Of a DNA stretch of 11,162 nt, positions 5,948 to 11,162 are shown one piece after another. Under the pieces are notes generated by a model, which worked only from the letters and a program-made list of their open reading frames with translations, made no database searches and was not told where the DNA came from. The stretch's first letter is position 1. Each line of letters begins with the position of its first letter. Both the position numbers and the translations under genes were made by a program. Source of the DNA: Firmicutes bacterium UBA3936 (lineage in GTDB: Bacteria; Bacillota; Dethiobacteria; Dethiobacterales; Dethiobacteraceae); the NCBI GenBank assembly GCA_002385745.1, contig DGEC01000039.1:26904-38065 (forward strand). Direction: 5' to 3'.

Positions 5948-7267
5948 TCAATCCTTTACCAGGAGTTTCTTCAACTTTTCATAAGCACTGTCCCAGCTAT
6001 CCGTTTCATTAATGTTCTGCCGCAGCAGGGCGCGCATTCCATCAATGTGGGCCAGGGCTTCGTCAATTTTCGGGTTGCTGCCTTCCACATAAGCCCCGAT
6101 GTTGATTAAATCTTCCGCTTCGGTGTATGTTGCCAGGTACTCCCGGAATTTACCCGCCAACTGCTGGTGTTCTTCACTTGCCAGTTCCGTCATCAAACGG
6201 CTGATACTTTGCAGAATGTCAATGGCCGGGAAGTGGTTTTTGGCCGCCAGGCTGCGTGATAAAACTATATGGCCGTCCAAAATGCCGCGTACGGCATCGG
6301 CAATGGGTTCGTTAAAATCATCTCCGTCCACCAGTACCGTGTAAAGCCCGGTAATTGAGCCTTTCTGCGAGGTTCCCGCCCTCTCCAGCAGGCGGGGAAG
6401 CAAGGTAAAAACGGAAGGGGTATAGCCCTTCGTGGTCGGAGGTTCACCGATGGCCAGCCCCACTTCACGCTGCGCCATGGCCAGGCGGGTAACCGAGTCC
6501 ATCATCAGCATAACTTTTTTCCCCTGGTCCCGGAAGTATTCCGCTATGGCAGTTGCCACCAGCGCCCCCTTAATCCGCAGCAGGGGAGGCCTGTCTGAAG
6601 TAACTGCTACAACCACTGAACGGGCCAGTCCGTCTTCTCCCAGGTCCCGGTCAATAAACTCAAGCACTTCGCGGCCGCGTTCCCCGACCAGGGCGATAAC
6701 ATTGACATCCGCTTCGCTGTTGCGGGCAATCATTCCGAGAAGGGTGGATTTGCCGACACCGCTGCCTGAAAATATTCCCACGCGCTGCCCCTGGCCGCAG
6801 GTTAAAAACAAATCGATAGCCCGGATTCCTGTGCGCAAAACGTCTTTAATGCGCTGCCTTTCCAGGGGGTTGGGCGGGTCGTTGTCAACGGGACAGGACT
6901 TGCTCTGGCGGTGATTTATGGTACCGTTAATCGGCTCTCCAAGCCCGTCAACTACCCGGCCCAGCAATTCCGGTCCTACCTTTACGGTAAGCGCTTTCCC
7001 CATCGGAAGAACTTCGCAGCCCGGACGGACGCCCTGCAGTTTGCCCAGGGGCATCATCAGCACACTGCCGTTCCTAAAACCGACTACTTCCGCGGCTACG
7101 GGTTCCTTTTGATCCGCCACGTAAATCCGGCAAATCTCACCGATAAAGGCCTCCAGTCCCTTAACTTCAATGGTCAGGCCCACTACCTGGGAAACACGTC
7201 CGGTTATACGAGCCGGCGGAAAATCCTCAACCTTGTTAAAATAAGGGGTTAAATCTATTTCAGTCAT
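5948..7267 (-). CDS. fliI: FliI, flagellum-specific export ATPase
   Basis: FliI is the hexameric ATPase at the base of the flagellar type III export apparatus, related to F1-ATPase beta. It has 439 residues, full length. An N-terminal beta-barrel region covers about 1-95. The Walker A motif is SGSGVGKST (167-175, catalytic-site Lys173). GERGRE (195-200) contains the conserved glutamate that positions water. The Walker B strand VMLMMD ends at Asp257. The family signature GYTPSVFTLLPRLLERAG is at 281-298. Arg338 in VLSRSLA is the likely arginine-finger equivalent, by analogy. The C-terminal helical domain is present. The ATG overlaps the fliH stop region by eight bases, implying translational coupling with its regulator FliH. 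All catalytic residues appear intact. Confidence 0.97.
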   Translation of the reverse strand: MTEIDLTPYFNKVEDFPPARITGRVSQVVGLTIEVKGLEAFIGEICRIYVADQKEPVAAEVVGFRNGSVLMMPLGKLQGVRPGCEVLPMGKALTVKVGPELLGRVVDGLGEPINGTINHRQSKSCPVDNDPPNPLERQRIKDVLRTGIRAIDLFLTCGQGQRVGIFSGSGVGKSTLLGMIARNSEADVNVIALVGERGREVLEFIDRDLGEDGLARSVVVAVTSDRPPLLRIKGALVATAIAEYFRDQGKKVMLMMDSVTRLAMAQREVGLAIGEPPTTKGYTPSVFTLLPRLLERAGTSQKGSITGLYTVLVDGDDFNEPIADAVRGILDGHIVLSRSLAAKNHFPAIDILQSISRLMTELASEEHQQLAGKFREYLATYTEAEDLINIGAYVEGSNPKIDEALAHIDGMRALLRQNINETDSWDSAYEKLKKLLVKD

Positions 7268-8081
7268 CGGCCGTCACTTCCATAAGCGCCTGCCGCAAAT
7301 CGTCAAGCCGTTCTTTTGCCCGGCACTCAACAACACTGTTATCTGTCTCCACACGGTATGTACCGCGCTCCATATTTCCGTCTGCCAGAAGGGACAGGGT
7401 TGTTCCGTCATGCATTTCCTGCTGCCATTCCGCGAGATACTCACGGCAGTAAACCCAGTCTTCCGGATGAAGCCGGACAATTACCTCTCCTTTTTCCTGC
7501 AACTGCCGCAGCGCGGAATGCACCATACCGGCAATTATCTCCGGTTCCTGACTGAGTTCCCGCTGAATCAGCTTTTCTGCAATAGCCACGGCCAGTTTTA
7601 CCACTTGCGGTTCAACCCGGCCCAGCATTTTCGCCCGCAGGCTGCGGGTTTCTTTTAACAGCCGTTCAGCTTCCGCATGCAGTCTTGCAGCTTCCTCTCT
7701 TCCTTCCGCAAGTCCCTGCTCCCGGCCGCTTTTCAGTCCTTCCTCATAGGCGGTGCGGCGGGCAATTTCTTTAATCTCCTTGCATTCAGCCCCGGCTTCT
7801 TCAAGCAAACGCCTGCGCTCTTCCCTTGCCTCCGAAACGATTGCCTCTGCTGCCCTGCGGGCATTTTCCAGGATTTCTTCCGCCTGTCGCCGGGCTTCTG
7901 CCGGTCCCGTCTCCCCGGTCTGCTGCTGTGGCTGAAACCCCGGCTTTTCCCCCTCCGGCAACTGTTCCTGCTGCAAACTCCCCTTTTTTTCCTTTGCAGG
8001 CACAACGATCAGGGGCAGGCAAATGCAGTTCTCATGATATTTAACATTTTCCCCTTTAATGACCCTAGACAATGATGGCAT
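7260..8081 (-). CDS. fliH: FliH, flagellar export ATPase regulator/stator
   Basis: FliH is a peripheral-stalk-like dimer that links FliI to the rotor C-ring and restrains its ATPase. From the ATG at 8079-8081 it has 273 residues. The opening MPSLSRVIK resembles other Firmicute FliH starts. An in-frame GTG three codons upstream (8090) is also possible, but it lacks a well-placed ribosome binding site. For the ATG, GGTGGAG lies only three bases upstream, so the exact start is uncertain. Residues about 60-145 are a long charged helix, with an AxxxGxxxGxxxGxxxGxxxA run at about 111-131, the glycine repeat characteristic of FliH. The C-terminal third (about 155-265, with PQVVKLAVAIAEKLIQREL) is the ATPase-binding FliH/YscL domain. 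The N-terminus lacks the paired tryptophans that enterobacterial FliH uses to bind FliN. The gene overlaps the end of fliG. Confidence 0.9.
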   Translation of the reverse strand: MPSLSRVIKGENVKYHENCICLPLIVVPAKEKKGSLQQEQLPEGEKPGFQPQQQTGETGPAEARRQAEEILENARRAAEAIVSEAREERRRLLEEAGAECKEIKEIARRTAYEEGLKSGREQGLAEGREEAARLHAEAERLLKETRSLRAKMLGRVEPQVVKLAVAIAEKLIQRELSQEPEIIAGMVHSALRQLQEKGEVIVRLHPEDWVYCREYLAEWQQEMHDGTTLSLLADGNMERGTYRVETDNSVVECRAKERLDDLRQALMEVTADD

Positions 8082-9072
8082 CTTCTCCACCCCGGGATAT
8101 AATAATTTCTCCGGTTTCGTCCAGTTTGCGGATTATGCTGACAATACGCTGTTGTGCCTCTTCCACTTCGCGCAGGCGTACAGGCCCCATAAATTCGATC
8201 TCTTCTTTGAGCATTTCCGCCGCACGCTTGGAAACATTGCGGAATATCCTTTCCCGGACCTCTTCGCTGGAACCTTTGAGGGCCATTGCCAGATCCTTCT
8301 GGTCAACCTCACGGATAATGCGCTGAATGGAGGCATTGTCCAGAGAAATAACATCTTCGAAAATAAAGAGACGTTTGCGAATTTCATCCACCAGATCCGG
8401 GTAGTCTACCTCAAGTTCCTCAAGTATAACTTTCTCCGTACCCCTGTCCACATTGTTCAAGATGTCAACCAGTGTCTGTATGCCGCCGGCAGCGGCGAAA
8501 TCATGCTGCACCACGGAAGAAAGTCTTTCTTTCAGTACTTTTTCCACTTCATTCAGTACTTCCGGTGACGTCCTTTCCATGGTGGCGATGCGCTGGGCAA
8601 TATCAGCCTGCTGTTCGTCCGGCAGCGCCGACAAAACCTGGGATGACAACTGGGCGTCAAGATAAGACAGTATAAGTGCTATTGTCTGGGGGTGTTCATT
8701 GGCAATCAGATTTGTCAATTGCTTCGGGTCCGCATTGCGGGCAAACATAAAAGGCTTAATCTGGGAAGCATCCTTCAGTTTTTTAATAATTTCTTTTGCT
8801 TTCTGGGGGCCCAGAGTCCTTTCCAAAAGGTTTCTTGCATACTCCAGTCCGCCGTCAAGCACGTACTTTTGAGCCTGGTTTACCAGTAAGAATTCTTCAA
8901 ATACTTCATTAATCGCTGAAATCTCAATTTTGGAAGTATTGGCAATTTCCAGTGATATGCGTTCTATGTCGCTTTCACTGAAATGTTTTAATATTTTTGC
9001 TGAAATATCAGGTCCCAAAGCCATCAAGAGGATGGCCGCTTTTTTAACACCCGTTAACTTCCCACGTGCCAC
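8065..9072 (-). CDS. fliG: FliG, flagellar motor switch protein
   Basis: FliG forms the upper rotor ring; its C-terminal domain receives torque from MotA and its N-terminal domain docks on FliF. It has 335 residues, the usual length. The N-domain (about 1-100) opens with KLTGVKKAAILLMALG. The middle domain has the conserved EHPQ surface (126-129). A Gly-Gly linker (AAAGG, about 203-207) is followed by the C-domain with LFIFEDVISLD (235-245) and the charged torque helix EEVRERIFRNVSKRAAEML. It ends with GEIIISRGGEDAIIV. The start is GTG (9070-9072), supported by AGGAGG eight bases upstream, and that site overlaps the fliF stop codon. The reading frame ends inside the beginning of fliH. Confidence 0.97.
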   Translation of the reverse strand: MARGKLTGVKKAAILLMALGPDISAKILKHFSESDIERISLEIANTSKIEISAINEVFEEFLLVNQAQKYVLDGGLEYARNLLERTLGPQKAKEIIKKLKDASQIKPFMFARNADPKQLTNLIANEHPQTIALILSYLDAQLSSQVLSALPDEQQADIAQRIATMERTSPEVLNEVEKVLKERLSSVVQHDFAAAGGIQTLVDILNNVDRGTEKVILEELEVDYPDLVDEIRKRLFIFEDVISLDNASIQRIIREVDQKDLAMALKGSSEEVRERIFRNVSKRAAEMLKEEIEFMGPVRLREVEEAQQRIVSIIRKLDETGEIIISRGGEDAIIV

Positions 9073-9080
9073 AGAACAGT

Positions 9081-9086
9081 CCTCCT
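9081..9086 (-). promoter_or_regulatory. Ribosome binding site of fliG
   Basis: AGGAGG on the minus strand, eight bases before the GTG start of fliG and sharing two bases with the fliF TAG stop. It decides in favour of the non-ATG start. Confidence 0.8.
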
Positions 9087-10644
9087 AATCCTCAGCTAAC
9101 CAGGCGCGGATTAAAAATGCTACAGCTTCCGGCTCTTTATCAGCCAACTGACGTACGCGTTTATGCGTCTGCTGCTCTGAACTCATGATTTCCTCCGGCG
9201 CCAGCTCTGCTTCCTCTTTTTCCTCTACAGGCACTTCAGGCAGAGCCGCCAGTTCCTCATCAAGCAGGCGTTCCCTTCTTTTGGCAAGGAAGCGCAGGAC
9301 AAAGATCAATAATATCAATGCGGCTAAAGCAATTGCCCCTAAAGTAATATACCGTTCCAGACGCTCTTGCTTTTGGGCTTTCTCCCAATCCTCCAGCGCA
9401 GCCTCAATATGAGAAGTATCAAAATCCATTGCCGACACGCTGATGCTGTCGCCGCGCTCTTCCTGGTAACCAATTGCCGCCGCCACCGTTTCCTCTATCT
9501 GCCTGATTTGAGCTTCACTTAAATTATTATCCTTTGAGTTGATGACAACGGCTGTATGTAAACGCTGCAAGCGGCCCGGGGCAAGAATCTGCTTTTCCCT
9601 GGTCTCATCAATTTCATAATTGGTCGTTTCTTCCGTTCTGCTGTAAGTTGACTCCCCGGACTCTCCTCCTACAACATAACCGGGTATATTGCTGCCTGTA
9701 CCGGCCTCGCCGCCCGTAAAGCTGCCGGAACCTGCCCATTCCTCTCTGATCACCTGCTGGCTGCGCGGCACCCCTTCCTCTCCGAAAGTAATTAATGTGG
9801 TTTCTGTGGAATTAAAATCCAGCTCTGCCGTCAGCATTGCTATGGACTGTCCGGGACCCAGGACACGGTCAAGCAGGTTTTGCAGGCGCTGTTCCAGTTC
9901 CCTTTCAAATGAACGGCGCACAGCCAACTGTTCATTCGTAGCCTCCGCCAGCTGCTCCGCCATGCTTCTCGCAATGTCACTGCTTAAAATATTACCCTGG
10001 GTATCAACAATTGTAATCGCTTCCGGAGAAAGCTTTTCCACACTACCGGCAACCAGATTAATAATCCCGCGAACCTGCAACTCGCTAAGCTTTGCGTATG
10101 GCTTCAGCTTCAGCAGAATTGAAGCGGAGGGAGCCGCCGTCTCCTCAATGAAAACACTGGGTTCAGGAATGGCAAGGTGGACACGGGCCTGCTCAACCTC
10201 ATCAATTTGCACTATTGTCCTGCGCAATTCTTCCTGCAAAGCCCTTTGATAGTCAATCCGCCGGGAAAAATCCGTCGCTCCCAATTTTGTTTCATCAAAA
10301 AGCTCAAATCCTGTGCCGCTTGCAAGCAGTGTCCCGTCCCCGGCCAGTTGAATACGTAAATCATAAACCTTGTCTTCCGGAACAAGAATACTCCTGCCCT
10401 CACTGGCGAGTGTATAGGCAACTCCCAGTTCCTTTAACCTCTCCGTGACCCTGGCTGCATCAGAGGCTTCCAGTTCTGTAAACAGGGGAGCCATTTTGGG
10501 ACGGGAGAGGGCTCTTACTATTATAAAAAGGGTACAAATGAGTGCTACTGCCAGAATTCCGGCTGCCACTTTTTTCGCAAGACTCAAATCAAGCCATTTT
10601 TGCCGCAGGCCGCTTACTATCTCTGCTCGGCTCATTGCCGCCAA
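9085..10644 (-). CDS. fliF: FliF, flagellar MS-ring protein
   Basis: FliF oligomerises in the membrane to form the MS ring, the base on which rod, rotor and export gate assemble. From the proposed TTG (10642-10644) it has 519 residues. The open frame reaches a GTG at 10668 (527 residues), but only the TTG has a purine-rich GGGGAAGTGA at suitable distance; the ATG three codons later is a further option. In 527-residue numbering, transmembrane helix 1 is at about 33-53. A YscJ/FliF ring-building region follows (about 55-250), with the VEQARVHLAIPEPSVF motif. The second ring domain ends near 410, helix 2 is at about 441-462, and the cytoplasmic tail ends with the FliG-binding helix (about 498-527, RVRQLADKEPEAVAFLIRAW). 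A Gly/Ser-rich insert lies at about 312-343. All expected parts are present. Confidence 0.95.
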   Translation of the reverse strand: MAAMSRAEIVSGLRQKWLDLSLAKKVAAGILAVALICTLFIIVRALSRPKMAPLFTELEASDAARVTERLKELGVAYTLASEGRSILVPEDKVYDLRIQLAGDGTLLASGTGFELFDETKLGATDFSRRIDYQRALQEELRRTIVQIDEVEQARVHLAIPEPSVFIEETAAPSASILLKLKPYAKLSELQVRGIINLVAGSVEKLSPEAITIVDTQGNILSSDIARSMAEQLAEATNEQLAVRRSFERELEQRLQNLLDRVLGPGQSIAMLTAELDFNSTETTLITFGEEGVPRSQQVIREEWAGSGSFTGGEAGTGSNIPGYVVGGESGESTYSRTEETTNYEIDETREKQILAPGRLQRLHTAVVINSKDNNLSEAQIRQIEETVAAAIGYQEERGDSISVSAMDFDTSHIEAALEDWEKAQKQERLERYITLGAIALAALILLIFVLRFLAKRRERLLDEELAALPEVPVEEKEEAELAPEEIMSSEQQTHKRVRQLADKEPEAVAFLIRAWLAED

Positions 10645-10696
10645 AGTAATCACTTCCCCGACTTCCACTTATTTTGCACTTGCTTGGATAGCAACA

Positions 10697-10996
10697 TTAA
10701 ATCTGCATGCGTGAAATTTCCTGGTAAGCTTCCAGTATTTTATTGCGGACCTGCATAGTCAGCTGCATGGCAAGCATGGCTTCTTCCAGAGCTATTACAA
10801 CCTGGTGCACATCTTCGGCCTGGCCCGTTGCCAGGGCAGTGGCTGCCTCATCAGCTTTAATCTGCAGGCTGTTTACCTTATAAAGAGCCTTTTTCAATGT
10901 ATCAGCAAAGGCAGTCCCCTCAGGCTGCGCAGCCTTATCCTCCGTTACTGTCTGCCATTGCAGCGGAATATACGGATTGATACTTTCCACATTCAC
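10697..10996 (-). CDS. fliE: FliE, flagellar hook-basal body adaptor protein
   Basis: FliE joins the MS ring to the rod and is among the first exported proteins. It has 99 residues, the usual length (about 100). The C-terminal two-thirds hold the family signature: FADTLKKALYKVNSLQ (about 30-45), ATGQAEDVHQVVIALEEA (56-73), then a helix ending in VRNKILEAYQEISRMQI. The start is GTG (10994-10996) with AGGTGAG about five bases upstream. It follows the flgC stop by nine or ten bases. An in-frame GTG two codons later is a less likely alternative. No signal peptide is present, consistent with type III export. Confidence 0.95.
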   Translation of the reverse strand: MNVESINPYIPLQWQTVTEDKAAQPEGTAFADTLKKALYKVNSLQIKADEAATALATGQAEDVHQVVIALEEAMLAMQLTMQVRNKILEAYQEISRMQI

Positions 10997-11006
10997 AGCC
11001 TCTCAC

Positions 11007-11162
11007 CTACCTTCTGCCGATTTCCAAAGCCTTCTGGAACATGTTTTTGGTGCTGTTAAGGACTGTAGTATTGGCCTCATAGGAACGGGTGGCTGTTATC
11101 ATGTCCACCATTTCCTGTACCACATTGATGTTGGGATAGGCCACATACCCCAGCTCATCAGC
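11007..11162 (-). CDS. flgC: FlgC, flagellar proximal rod protein (5' part outside window)
   Basis: Only the last 51 codons are visible, ending in a TAG stop. The translated tail includes ADELGYVAYPNINVVQEM, MVDMITATRSYEANTTV and KNMFQKALEIGR, which are the conserved C-terminal signature of FlgC, a proximal rod subunit exported through the type III gate. The paired N-terminal helix and the start lie beyond the right edge. The preceding gene is expected to be flgB, by the usual order. The SYEANTTVLNSTKNM segment distinguishes it from FlgG/FlgE-type tails. Confidence 0.93.
   Translation of the reverse strand, partial: ADELGYVAYPNINVVQEMVDMITATRSYEANTTVLNSTKNMFQKALEIGRR

Noticed and set aside
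9689..10249. Open frame of 186 codons on the plus strand, antisense to fliF
   Set aside because: Ser/Arg-rich antisense shadow of fliF with no family resemblance and no ribosome binding context.

Overview
The window is an interior slice of a large flagellar operon from a Gram-positive bacterium, most likely a Clostridia-class Firmicute (Peptococcaceae-like, by inference). The evidence is the conserved Firmicute gene order (flgC-fliE-fliF-fliG-fliH-fliI-fliJ-fliK-flgD-flgE...fliL), strong GGAGG-type ribosome binding sites, frequent GTG/TTG starts, a short FlgD and the small Firmicute/Thermotoga-type 'flagellar operon protein' next to flgE. Base composition is mixed, close to half GC by eye. 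No rRNA, tRNA, mobile element, CRISPR or insertion sequence is seen.

All genes lie on the minus strand, so transcription runs from the right edge to the left. In that order: the end of flgC (rod), fliE (rod/MS-ring adaptor), fliF (MS ring), fliG (rotor switch), fliH-fliI-fliJ (export ATPase complex), fliK (hook-length control), flgD (hook cap), an uncharacterised flagellar operon protein, flgE (hook), motA-motB (stator), and the start of fliL (stator-associated protein), which runs off the left edge. Genes are packed with overlaps or gaps of at most about 50 bases. The exception is an 84-base gap before flgE, which can fold into two consecutive GC-rich hairpins and carries a weak sigma-28-like motif.

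The genes build the flagellum from inside out. FliF, FliE and FliG form the base and rotor. FliH/I/J energise the type III export gate, whose membrane genes are presumably outside the window to the left. FlgD caps the growing hook made of FlgE, FliK measures it, and MotA/MotB plus FliL supply and steady the ion-driven stator. The layout differs from the Bacillus subtilis fla/che order: nothing resembling ylxF lies between fliJ and fliK, no flbD/swrD follows flgE, and the stator pair is inserted before fliL.

I find no undescribed system. The points worth a second look are the structured flgE leader, the conserved but uncharacterised small protein, the MotS-like ion-channel helix in MotB, and several start-codon reassignments.
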